Shown here: in pieces, positions 15,428-23,261 of the stretch
Layout of the letters: each line of letters opens with the position of its first letter
How positions within the stretch are numbered: the stretch's first letter is position 1
Assembly (NCBI GenBank): GCA_964444115.1
Contig: CAYUFT010000024.1
Span: 1 to 23,261 of the forward strand
DNA length: 23,261 bases
Direction: 5' to 3'
Origin: UBA349 sp964444115
GTDB taxonomy: Archaea > Methanobacteriota > Methanobacteria > Methanobacteriales > Methanobacteriaceae
Program-made: the position numbers and the translations under genes
The notes under the pieces: model-generated
The model's input: only the letters and a program-made list of their open reading frames with translations
Told to the model about the DNA's origin: nothing
The model's database searches: none

Positions 15428-15496
15428 TTAATTTATTCCAAGGCTAACCTATGTTTTAATTTAAGTTCCTATAGCTTTGGTAGGCTGAGTTTTTTT
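15428..15496 (+). ncRNA. Candidate small structured RNA
   Basis: A TATA-like element (taatatatttta, about 15398-15409) would place a transcription start near 15428. Just after it, CCAAGGCTA at 15438-15446 pairs with TAGCTTTGG at 15472-15480 (nine pairs, one G-U), enclosing a 25-base loop, and a seven-T run follows at 15490-15496. Together these suggest a transcript of about 70 nt between the secreted-protein terminator and the phosphoesterase gene. Alternatively it is a leader element of that gene. No known RNA family is recognised. Confidence 0.3.
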
Positions 15497-15552
15497 GAGG
15501 GACTAATAATTTTTAGAAAAATTAATTATCTAAGATCTACCAATTAACTATT

Positions 15553-16992
15553 ATGAAAAAAAATGGGGTTTATTCTTTGGATTCTAAAAAAACTGTTAAA
15601 TCATTTTTAAATGTTAAAACGAGGATTCCTTTCAGTGATAAAGTGGAAGATCCATCGGTTATTGATTCTTCAGAAAGCATAGAATTAATATTCAGTGAAG
15701 ATTTAGATATAAGTACGGTTAAAGATGGAATAAAACTTTATAAAGTAAAATCTGATGGGAAAGAAGAAGATATGGGTGATGTAATAGATTTGGATGAGAA
15801 TTCACCATCTCTTATTTATATCAATAAATCAGAGGCCATTTCAGAAGGTGAAGAATATAAACTTTCTATTACCAACAAAGTAAAATCTGTAAGTGGAGCA
15901 TCGATAAGAGAAGAATTTGTCAATTATTTTGCCTGGGATTATTCATTTAATCTGGCCTCAGAAGGTATTTCTGATTTAGATAATGAAAGAACATTGATAG
16001 TGTGTATAAGTGATCTCCATTTAGGGGCCAATGATGCTTATGCTGAACTAACCAGTAACCGTGATGCTCTGGTTAATTTTTTAGAACATATTAGAAATTC
16101 CCCCAATGTAAAAGAACTGGTCATAGCTGGTGATTTGATTGATGAATGGTTCATCCCCATGCATTTAGACACATTCAATGGAAAAACCCAGTTAGACTTT
16201 ACCAAAGCCGTAGCTTCTAACAATAAACCAGTTTTTGATGCATTCAATAGCATTATAAAAGACGGCCAAATAAAAGTTACCTACGTTCCGGGAAATCATG
16301 ATATATTAATAGATTCTGAGGATATTCAAAGTATAATGCCTGGAATATCTGAAACCCGTGACGTGAGGGGTTTGGGAGCATACACTCCATCAGATTTCCC
16401 AGAAATTATAATTGAACACGGACATCGATATAATTTTTATTGTGCCCCTGATTATTCCAACCAGTCTTTAACCCAAACCGACTCCATACTGCCTCCAGGA
16501 TATTTCTTTACTAGAATGGCCACCAGTTCAGTGGTTCAAGGCCGCCCTAAACTAGATATTAATTTCCCACCAGTTCAAAAAAATGATCTGGGTGAAGTCC
16601 AATTTCTTTATTTCCTTTATTGGAATGTTTGGAAAGGCCTTATCTCTGATTTCCCGGTAGAAGAAGGACTTGATAAAAAGGCCATTAATACTGGTATCGA
16701 TGGATTCAGNNNNNNNNNNNNNNNNNNNNNNNNNNNNNNNNNNNNNNNNNNNNNNNNNNNNNNNNNNNNNNNNNNNNNNNNNNNNNNNNNNNNNNNNNNN
16801 NNNNNNNNNGAAAAACAAGTCTATGTAAATTCAGGTACCTGGATTGATAAAAATAAATGTACTATGACTTTTGTGGTCGTTGTACCTCCCAAAAGTGAAG
16901 ACTCGGCTCCAACTTACGTGAATTTGTATCAATATTCTCCAAGTGGTGATATTAAAAAATTAGAGTCACAAGCACTCACTAATATTAAATAA
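15553..16992 (+). CDS. Ig-like (SbsA/Big_5-type) plus calcineurin-like metallophosphoesterase protein, interrupted by an assembly gap
   Basis: The visible reading frame covers 479 residues. Residues about 38-127 form a Big_5/SbsA Ig-like domain (SSESIELIFSEDLDISTVKD to an EEFVNYF end). The metallophosphoesterase domain has DLHLG at 154-158, GDLIDEW at 193-199, GNHD at 247-250 and EHGHRYN at 288-294. The final GHTH motif expected before VYVNSGTW must lie in the 100-N gap at 16710-16809. No signal peptide or membrane segment is visible, which is odd for an Ig-like protein. The ATG at 15553 lacks a ribosome site. The frame continues across the gap, so the gene is probably intact, though the gap length is not real. 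Confidence 0.85.
   Translation: MKKNGVYSLDSKKTVKSFLNVKTRIPFSDKVEDPSVIDSSESIELIFSEDLDISTVKDGIKLYKVKSDGKEEDMGDVIDLDENSPSLIYINKSEAISEGEEYKLSITNKVKSVSGASIREEFVNYFAWDYSFNLASEGISDLDNERTLIVCISDLHLGANDAYAELTSNRDALVNFLEHIRNSPNVKELVIAGDLIDEWFIPMHLDTFNGKTQLDFTKAVASNNKPVFDAFNSIIKDGQIKVTYVPGNHDILIDSEDIQSIMPGISETRDVRGLGAYTPSDFPEIIIEHGHRYNFYCAPDYSNQSLTQTDSILPPGYFFTRMATSSVVQGRPKLDINFPPVQKNDLGEVQFLYFLYWNVWKGLISDFPVEEGLDKKAINTGIDGFXXXXXXXXXXXXXXXXXXXXXXXXXXXXXXXXXXEKQVYVNSGTWIDKNKCTMTFVVVVPPKSEDSAPTYVNLYQYSPSGDIKKLESQALTNIK
16710..16809. other. 100-N assembly gap
   Basis: Exactly 100 N bases, the usual placeholder for a scaffold gap of unknown size. It interrupts the phosphoesterase gene and conceals part of its metal site. 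Confidence 0.98.
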
Positions 16993-17006
16993 TTTTTTTA
17001 TTTTTA
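16993..17006 (+). terminator. T-run terminator after the phosphoesterase gene
   Basis: Two T-runs (seven and five to six bases) follow the stop codon immediately, without a hairpin, as is usual for archaeal intrinsic terminators. Confidence 0.5.
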
Positions 17007-17111
17007 AGAATATATTTTTAATAACGAAATTACATTTTAATATAAGAAATAATTAATATTTTATCCTTTATTTTAAAAAAATTTATCATATTAATCTCTG
17101 GAGAAATTTTA

Positions 17112-18653
17112 TTGGATAATAATTCTAATCCTTCTCAAATAGACTGGACAGCTATTATAATTGTGTCATTATCTTCATTTATTATTGCACTTGATTCTAC
17201 ATTTATGAATGTAGCTATTGGCAATCTGGTGGTAGACTTGAACACCACCATACCTACCATACAGATAATTATTAGTGTTTATGCTCTGGCCATGGCTTCT
17301 TTAATGCTCTTGGGAGGTAAGATGCAGGATTTGGTGGGTAGAAGAGAAACATACGTAATTGGTGCGGTTATTTTTGGATTTGGAACAGCTATTGCTGCTT
17401 TGAGTGTTAACTCCACCATGCTATTAATTGGGTGGTCCATCTTAGAAGGTATGGGAGCAGCTCTCATGACACCGGCTACTGCTTCCATCATCGTGGGCAT
17501 TTATAGTGGAAAGAATCGTGAATTTGCACTAGGAATAAGAACATCATTAGCTACTGCCGGGGCGGGTCTGGGCCCACTTGTTGGAGGATTTTTAACGACA
17601 TTTTTCAGCTGGAGATGGGGCTTTGGACTTGAGCTGATCATTATAATTATTATTCTTTTATTATCCCGAAAACTAAAACACTTCCCTCCCTCAATGAAAT
17701 TTTCAGAGTTAGACAAAAAGGGAGTCCTTTTATCTTCATTAGGAATTCTAATATTCGTCATTGGAATTTTGAGTATAAATTCTATTGAAAACTTGGAAAT
17801 ACCTGCACTTATAATTGGAATAGGGGTATTACTATTAATCTTATTCTATTTCAGAGAAAAAAGCGTTATAAATAGGGATGAAAGACCTCTTACTGATATC
17901 AGATTGTTTAAAAATAGAAATTTTGCCCTGGGAACGCTTTCCAGATTGGTACTAAATCTGGCCCTTGCCGGGGCGGTTTTCATATTACCTGTTTTTTTCC
18001 AGCAAGAGACTGGTGCCGATGCATTCACCACAGGCCTTGCTATTTTACCACTAACTATTGGGGTTTTAATCTTTTCTATAGCCTCCTCCAAAATATCAAA
18101 TAGAATTGCACCCCGCCATCTCATTTCCATTGGATTTTTAATAGCCTTATTATCCAGCTATTATCTCAGTTCTCAGTTCGACTTAGATACCCATGTATAT
18201 AACATTATTCCAGGAACATTATTTCTGGGGATGGGTTTGGGCCTAGCACTGCCCTTAACTGCTAATGTAATATTATCTTCTGCAAGTTCAGATAAGCAAG
18301 CTGATGCCACCGGTATTATGTCCACCAGTTCAAATCTTGGGTCAGCCATGGGAACCGCGCTTATTGGTATTATTCTCTTATTGGGAACAATGCATGGATT
18401 ATATTCAGCATATGATCAGGTTTATCCTGGCCAATTCACTAAAAGTGAAATAAATCAAAAATTTGATATATTTCACGAAAAAAAGAATACAACAACCTAT
18501 GAAATCTTAGAAGGGAATAAAAACTCTCTCTTATATACAATTATTAACAAAACTGTCCGGAGTGCAATGAAAACTGCATTTGTTTTTGTATCTATCATAT
18601 TCTTAATAAGCTTCATAATTTCACTATTTATAAAACCATTGAAACTGCAGTGA
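17112..18653 (+). CDS. MFS exporter, DHA2 (14-helix, EmrB/QacA-type) family
   Basis: The 513-residue protein has about 14 membrane segments. The first helix carries the DHA2 signature around LDSTFMNVAIGNLV (D28), motif A is GGKMQDLVGRR at 68-78, and motif C is AGAGLGPLVGG at 149-159. Such proteins export drugs or other amphiphiles by proton antiport. A long extracytoplasmic-type loop of charged residues precedes the last helix. Translation starts at a TTG (17112) eight bases after a GGAG at 17100-17103. It lies 119 bp after the phosphoesterase gene and is probably transcribed separately. The substrate is unknown. Confidence 0.9.
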   Translation: MDNNSNPSQIDWTAIIIVSLSSFIIALDSTFMNVAIGNLVVDLNTTIPTIQIIISVYALAMASLMLLGGKMQDLVGRRETYVIGAVIFGFGTAIAALSVNSTMLLIGWSILEGMGAALMTPATASIIVGIYSGKNREFALGIRTSLATAGAGLGPLVGGFLTTFFSWRWGFGLELIIIIIILLLSRKLKHFPPSMKFSELDKKGVLLSSLGILIFVIGILSINSIENLEIPALIIGIGVLLLILFYFREKSVINRDERPLTDIRLFKNRNFALGTLSRLVLNLALAGAVFILPVFFQQETGADAFTTGLAILPLTIGVLIFSIASSKISNRIAPRHLISIGFLIALLSSYYLSSQFDLDTHVYNIIPGTLFLGMGLGLALPLTANVILSSASSDKQADATGIMSTSSNLGSAMGTALIGIILLLGTMHGLYSAYDQVYPGQFTKSEINQKFDIFHEKKNTTTYEILEGNKNSLLYTIINKTVRSAMKTAFVFVSIIFLISFIISLFIKPLKLQ

Positions 18654-19015
18654 CAATCCGTTGTATTAATAAGGCATATATTTAGGCCTTATTAGCTAAT
18701 CAGAATCCATATTTTAGAATTTTATTTTTTTAACCAGTTCTTGCAGTTAATCTAAATAATTTATATTATTGAAATCTGGATGAAATGCAGAATCATTATT
18801 AATTTTTTCAGGAAATTTGGACGGGCATTCATTATTTTAATATACTAAATATGACATATTTTAATACTATAGAACGTCTTTTTATTTTTTAGGGACAAAT
18901 TGCTAAATTATTATAATTAATGATGAGATCATAGAATCCACAAAACTAATTTAAATCAAATTTAAAGAATTAAAATAAAATAAGAGACTTTAAATTGATA
19001 TTGGTTGTGTTTAGT
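18654..19015. other. 362-bp gene-free stretch before the sensor kinase
   Basis: Beside the hairpin at 18667-18694, it holds a perfect palindrome, AAATATGACATATTT at 18847-18861 (7-bp arms around one base), a T-rich tract and A/T-rich sequence that must carry the sensor-kinase promoter. No gene is visible in it on either strand. Confidence 0.6.
18667..18694 (+). terminator. Hairpin after the MFS gene
   Basis: TAATAAGGC at 18667-18675 and GCCTTATTA at 18686-18694 form a perfect 9-bp stem with a 10-base loop, 14 bases after the MFS stop. The nearest T-run begins about 25 bases later, so it may be a terminator or an mRNA-end stabiliser. Confidence 0.5.
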
Positions 19016-22000
19016 ATGGAAAGGAGTTATAAATCATATAATATTGAGGAATTGAATCCTGGTGATCATCTATGTGTTCTTTACAAGACTGATGAAGAAC
19101 ATAAAGCTTTAATAACTCCATATCTACGATCTGGTCTGGAGAATAATGAGAAAGTATTTTACATAGTTGACGCTCGCACCTCAGAGACGGTTCTCAACTA
19201 TCTGTGTGATGATGGTATGGAGGTGGATACCTACCTGGAAAGTGGGCAACTAAGTATGCTCACGGTAAGTGAGTCTTATATGAATGGCGGTGTTTTTGAT
19301 CCAGATGGTATGATCAGAATGCTCACTGAAGAGACAGAAAAGGCTCTTAAAGAGGGTTATGCAGCACTTCGTGTCACTGGTGAGATGTCATGGGCACTGC
19401 GAGGATTACCTGGATCAGAACGTCTCATTGAATATGAAACTAAACTGAACGAATTTTTCCCTACTAACAAAGCTCTGGCCATCTGCCAGTATGACTGCCG
19501 GGTCTTTGAACCTGAAATTCTCCTTGACATATTAACCACCCACCCTATAGCAGTTATTGGAACTGAAATCTATGAAAACTTTTATTACGTTCCCACTGAA
19601 GATTTTTTGGCAGGAAAAGGCCCTAAAAGAACATTAGAGCACTGGATTGAGAACCTTAAACTACGTAAAAAGGCGGAATTAGATTTAAAAGCAAGTGAAG
19701 AGAAGTACCGGCAACTGGTTGAAAATGCTCAGGAAGGTATCTGGTCAATTGATACAGAAGCAAAAACCACATTTGTAAATCCGCGTATGGCTGAAATATT
19801 GGGATATGATGTTGATGAGATGATGGGTCATTCTTTATTTTCTTTTATGGATGAACGTGGTGTTGAACTTGCCAATTATAATCTGGAACGTGGTAAGCAG
19901 GGCTTAAAAAAGCAATATGATTTTGAGTTTATACGAAAAGATGGAAATAGGGTTTACACTAGTTTGGAAACTTCCCCTATCATTGATGATGAAAAATATG
20001 CTGGAGCCATTGCCATGGTTTCAGACATTACTAATCGTAAAAAGATGGAGAATACTCTCCGGAAAAGTGAGGAACGTTATTCATTAACCCTTGACGCGGT
20101 TAATGATGGACTCTGGGAATGGGATGTATTATCTGGAGATGCATTTTTCAGTCCTAATTATTACAAACTGTTAGGATACTATCCCGGTGAATTCCCTGCC
20201 AATTATGAAACCTGGCGATCGCTGGTTCACCCGGATGATATGGATTCAACTGAAAAAAAGTTACAAAAAAGCATTAAATCAGGCAAGGGATTTGAAATAG
20301 ATCTTCGGATGAAAACTAAATCTGGCCAATGGTTATGGGTATCTACTCGGGGCAAAGCAGTTGAAAAAGATTCAACAGAAACCACAACACGGATGCTAGG
20401 GACACTATCAAATATTGACCATAGAAAAAAAGTAGAAGAAGAAATTAAATGGTTGTCTAATGTTGTGGAGTCATCAGATGATGCAATTATTACCAAGTCT
20501 CTGAAAGGGGATATAACTACTTGGAATAAAGGGGCAGAACTCACATATGGTTATTCAGCTGAGGAAGTTATAGGGAAAAATATATCCATATTAGCTCCTC
20601 TTTCATTAAAAGATGAGTTTAATCAATTAATTAAAAAAATTAAAGATGGAAAAAAGATTTTTAACTATGAAACTATTAGATTGCGAAAGGACGGTAAACA
20701 AATAGATGTTTCCATTAATATATCTCCCATTTTTGATAACTATGGGAATCTGGTGGGAGTCTCAGCAATAACTAGAGACATCACCCAGAGTAAAAAATCA
20801 GAATTAGATTTAAAAGAAAGTGAAGAAAAGTTCCGTGAGGTATTTAATAATGCTAACGATGCTATGTTCTTGCATAAACTGGAGGATGGAGAACCTGGTA
20901 ACTTCTTTGAAGTGAATGATGTGGCTTGTCAGACTTTAGGCTACAGCAGGAATGAACTTCTGAACATGAGTCCGATGGACATTGACGCTCCGGAGACCAT
21001 TGCCCAAATACCTTTGGTCATGGAAAACCTTTTAAAGGCAGGTAAAACCACTTTCGAAGCAGTTCAAGTAACTAAAGATGGTGAATTATTATCTGTTGAG
21101 GTTAATGCTCACATATTCACCATAAGAGGTGAAGAATATATTTTATCTATCTCTAGGGATATAAGAGAGCGTAAAAAGGCAGAGAATGCATTAAAGGAAA
21201 GTGAAATAAAGTATAGAAATATTTTTGAAAATGTACAGGACATATTTTACCAGACAGATATTCTTGGAAACATAATTGAGATAAGTCCCTCAGTTGAACG
21301 ATATTCAGGATATAATCCAGCTGAATTAATTGGTAAACCTGTGGAAACAGTCTATTCAAATCCGGAAGATAGAAAAAATCTTCTTAAAAAAATTGAAAAA
21401 ACGGGAGAAGTGTTTGGTTATGAACTCAAATTAAAAACTAAAAGCAGAGAGTTGCTTTATGTTTCTGTTAACGCCCATTTCCTCTTTGATTCTTCTAAAA
21501 ATCCTATTGGTATTGAAGGATCATTAAGAGACATAACTGAACGAAAAAATATAGAAATACAACTCAAGAATTCAATTAAAGAAAAGGAGATGCTCCTCAA
21601 GGAAATCCATCATAGGGTTAAAAACAATTTAATGATTATATCCAGTCTTTTAAACCTTCAGTCCAGACAAATAAAGGATAAGGCGTCCAAGGATATTTTT
21701 AAGGAAAGTCAGAACCGTGCAAGGTCCATGGCTCTCATACATGAGCGATTATATCAGTCTACTGATCTTAAAAGGATAGACTTTGGTGATTATATAGGAT
21801 CTTTATCAAAAGAACTATTTCACACCTATGCTGGTGATTTGGGCCATATAGAACTGAAAGTTAATGTTGATGACATTTTTCTGGATATAAACACGGCGAT
21901 ACCTTTAGGTTTGATAGTAAATGAACTAATTACTAACAGTTTAAAACACGCTTTTCCAGAGGGCAAAATGGGAGAAATTAATATTGATTTCCATCCCCAA

Positions 22001-22192
22001 GATGATCACTTTGAATTCTCTGTCAAGGATAATGGAATAGGGTTTCCAAAAGATTTAGATTTTCATAATACTAATTCTCTGGGTATGCAAATGGTAACTA
22101 GTTTAACTGATCAAATAGATGGTGAAATAGAACTTAATAGGAGTCAGGGTACTGAATTTAAGATTACTTTTAAAGATTTAGATATAAAATAA
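19016..22192 (+). CDS. Soluble MEDS-PAS(x5) sensor histidine kinase (HisKA_2/HATPase)
   Basis: The 1058-residue protein begins with a MEDS-type sensory domain (about 12-170, LNPGDHLCVLYKTDEEHKAL). Five PAS domains follow at about 228-340, 355-470, 479-592, 606-720 and 734-843, each ended by an RDIT-like C-cap and linked by KKxEx(L)KxSEEKY coiled segments. A HisKA_2 dimerisation region has HHRVKNNL with the probable phosphorylated H866, and the HATPase domain has its N box (NELITNSLKHAF) at about 970 and VKDNGIGFP at about 1003-1011. No membrane segment is present, so it senses an internal cue. No response regulator is nearby. I chose the ATG at 19016 over the TTG at 18995 because it precedes the domain directly. 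Confidence 0.9.
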   Translation: MERSYKSYNIEELNPGDHLCVLYKTDEEHKALITPYLRSGLENNEKVFYIVDARTSETVLNYLCDDGMEVDTYLESGQLSMLTVSESYMNGGVFDPDGMIRMLTEETEKALKEGYAALRVTGEMSWALRGLPGSERLIEYETKLNEFFPTNKALAICQYDCRVFEPEILLDILTTHPIAVIGTEIYENFYYVPTEDFLAGKGPKRTLEHWIENLKLRKKAELDLKASEEKYRQLVENAQEGIWSIDTEAKTTFVNPRMAEILGYDVDEMMGHSLFSFMDERGVELANYNLERGKQGLKKQYDFEFIRKDGNRVYTSLETSPIIDDEKYAGAIAMVSDITNRKKMENTLRKSEERYSLTLDAVNDGLWEWDVLSGDAFFSPNYYKLLGYYPGEFPANYETWRSLVHPDDMDSTEKKLQKSIKSGKGFEIDLRMKTKSGQWLWVSTRGKAVEKDSTETTTRMLGTLSNIDHRKKVEEEIKWLSNVVESSDDAIITKSLKGDITTWNKGAELTYGYSAEEVIGKNISILAPLSLKDEFNQLIKKIKDGKKIFNYETIRLRKDGKQIDVSINISPIFDNYGNLVGVSAITRDITQSKKSELDLKESEEKFREVFNNANDAMFLHKLEDGEPGNFFEVNDVACQTLGYSRNELLNMSPMDIDAPETIAQIPLVMENLLKAGKTTFEAVQVTKDGELLSVEVNAHIFTIRGEEYILSISRDIRERKKAENALKESEIKYRNIFENVQDIFYQTDILGNIIEISPSVERYSGYNPAELIGKPVETVYSNPEDRKNLLKKIEKTGEVFGYELKLKTKSRELLYVSVNAHFLFDSSKNPIGIEGSLRDITERKNIEIQLKNSIKEKEMLLKEIHHRVKNNLMIISSLLNLQSRQIKDKASKDIFKESQNRARSMALIHERLYQSTDLKRIDFGDYIGSLSKELFHTYAGDLGHIELKVNVDDIFLDINTAIPLGLIVNELITNSLKHAFPEGKMGEINIDFHPQDDHFEFSVKDNGIGFPKDLDFHNTNSLGMQMVTSLTDQIDGEIELNRSQGTEFKITFKDLDIK

Positions 22193-22221
22193 TTTCTTAA
22201 ATAAATATTTGGTGATGAAAA

Positions 22222-22797
22222 ATGAAAAAATCTATTGGTGCAAAAACAATTGTATATCCAACTCCCGTATTTATAATTGGAACTTATGATAAAGATGGAA
22301 AAGCAAATGCCATGAATGCAGCTTGGGGAGGAATATCTTGCTCTTCTCCGCCATGTGTTTCAATTTCTTTAAGAGAAGCAACTTATACGCACGGAAATAT
22401 TATGGATAAAAAAGCTTTCACGGTAAATATTCCCTCTGAAGATTACATTAAAGAAGCAGATTACTTTGGAATTGCATCTGGAAGAAATGAAGATAAATTT
22501 GAGGTCACTGGATTATCACCAGTAAAAAGTGAAGTAGTTGATGCTCCCTATATTGGAGAATTTCCACTTATTTTAGAGTGCAAATTAGTTAATATAACTG
22601 AATTAGGATTACATACTCACTTCACCGGTGAAATAATGGATGTAAAAGTTGATGAAAATTTAATGAAAGATGGAAACCCAGATATAGAACAAATTAGGCC
22701 ATTTTTGTATGATCCTTCATCTAGAGATTATTATGGAATTGGGAATCGCATTGGAAATGCTTTTTTTGAAGGTAAAAATTTCATTAACCAAAAATAA
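22222..22797 (+). CDS. Flavin reductase-like (flavoredoxin-type) FMN protein
   Basis: The 191-residue protein has the flavin-reductase split-barrel pattern of flavoredoxins: YPTPVFIIGTYDKDGKANAM at 12-31, the SSPPCVSISLREATYTHGNI stretch and AFTVNIPS. Such proteins bind FMN and pass electrons in anaerobes. The ATG at 22222 has a GGTGATG site at 22211-22217. It begins only 29 bp after the sensor-kinase stop, so the two may be cotranscribed. Its partner is unknown. Confidence 0.88.
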   Translation: MKKSIGAKTIVYPTPVFIIGTYDKDGKANAMNAAWGGISCSSPPCVSISLREATYTHGNIMDKKAFTVNIPSEDYIKEADYFGIASGRNEDKFEVTGLSPVKSEVVDAPYIGEFPLILECKLVNITELGLHTHFTGEIMDVKVDENLMKDGNPDIEQIRPFLYDPSSRDYYGIGNRIGNAFFEGKNFINQK

Positions 22798-22842
22798 TTG
22801 ACAAAGTTAATAGATTGTATAATGATGGTGCTCCATTTTATT

Positions 22843-23261
22843 TTATGATTTGTGAGTTTCATCCAGATATTCTTTTAAACGACTTTGTAAACCATCTGGA
22901 ACGTTATTATAAATAATATGGTCTGGCATTTGGCCCAAACCAATATCCTGGGCATGTTGAATAAATTTTAAATCCTTGATAGGCACATTATCAATATTAT
23001 TGACGTTTTTATTGGAAAATAGTATCAATCGAGGATATAATCTATATAAAAATGGAATAGATTTTCTAATATCCTTTAACAAGGCTAGTGCAAATGATTC
23101 TACTGATACGGGATCGGCACTGGCAAATACCAGGCCTGGTTTCAAATCCACAATATGTGCTTTGCCAAATTCTAATTTTCCAATTTGAAGAGCATTTTTA
23201 TTAGGTCCGAAGGTGGCCTGAGCCTGGGTGGCCACAAAAAGAGTAAGTCGAAGTTTTTCTC
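22843..23261 (-). CDS. DUF362 domain-containing protein, C-terminal part (cut by window edge)
   Basis: The reading frame is open from the right window edge to the stop at 22843, so only the C-terminal 139 residues or so are seen. The stretch around ATFGPN, then LKPGLVFASADPVSVESFAL, matches the conserved end of DUF362 proteins, which are often fused to ferredoxin domains in methanogens. The first in-frame GTG (23233-23235) is internal, since the frame continues as LRLTLF before it. It converges with the flavin reductase gene, 45 bp away. Confidence 0.75.
   Translation of the reverse strand, partial: EKLRLTLFVATQAQATFGPNKNALQIGKLEFGKAHIVDLKPGLVFASADPVSVESFALALLKDIRKSIPFLYRLYPRLILFSNKNVNNIDNVPIKDLKFIQHAQDIGLGQMPDHIIYNNVPDGLQSRLKEYLDETHKS

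Noticed and set aside
1..23261. tRNA, rRNA or intact insertion sequence
   Set aside because: I looked at the gene-free stretches and saw no cloverleaf, rRNA-like GC-rich segment or transposase with terminal repeats; very diverged elements could be missed by eye.

Overview
The window looks like a chromosomal stretch from a low-GC methanogenic archaeon of the order Methanobacteriales, probably Methanobacterium or a close relative. Supporting signs are an MTH865-family gene, a MEDS-PAS sensor kinase, an archaeal-type RNase J, a TrmB regulator, Shine-Dalgarno sites of the GGAGGTGAT type, TATA-like promoters and T-run terminators. There is no rRNA, tRNA, CRISPR array, intact insertion sequence or prophage. 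One 100-N assembly gap lies inside a phosphoesterase gene. The DUF362 gene at the right end is cut by the window edge.

Layout. Positions 1-2.3 kb hold a DUF368 polyprenyl-phosphate transporter gene (minus), then a cysteine-containing winged-helix regulator (minus) diverging from an MTH865 gene (plus); the intergenic region between the last two carries operator-like palindromes. 2.3-3.2 kb holds two small membrane-anchored proteins of unknown function. 3.4-6.0 kb is a likely two-gene minus-strand ion-transport unit: a SulP anion transporter with a STAS domain, then a CaCA cation antiporter. 6.3-7.6 kb is RNase J, followed by about 640 bp without an intact gene but with hairpins and a possible gene relic. 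8.3-9.9 kb holds a six-segment membrane protein and a pair encoding a DUF4064-like protein and a lipoprotein. 10.1-11.4 kb is a minus-strand operon (NapH-type membrane ferredoxin, cupin, zinc-ribbon protein) that diverges from a TrmB regulator, whose start codon is odd. 12.7-15.3 kb holds a tiny winged-helix ORF, an MDR oxidoreductase, and a winged-helix / membrane protein pair followed by a secreted repeat protein with its own terminator. 15.4-18.7 kb has a possible small RNA, an Ig-like plus metallophosphoesterase protein, and a 14-helix MFS exporter. 19.0-23.3 kb holds a soluble five-PAS sensor kinase, a flavin reductase and the DUF362 fragment.

How it fits together. Most genes concern the envelope, transport or redox and signalling chemistry; it is not one obvious pathway. 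The best candidates for little-described biology are the 10.1-12.4 kb redox operon facing a TrmB regulator, the 14.1-15.3 kb regulator / membrane protein / secreted repeat protein group, and the palindrome-rich promoter between the cysteine-containing regulator and the MTH865 gene. I see no single system that is clearly new; those three are hypotheses. All family assignments come from reading motifs, with no database search.
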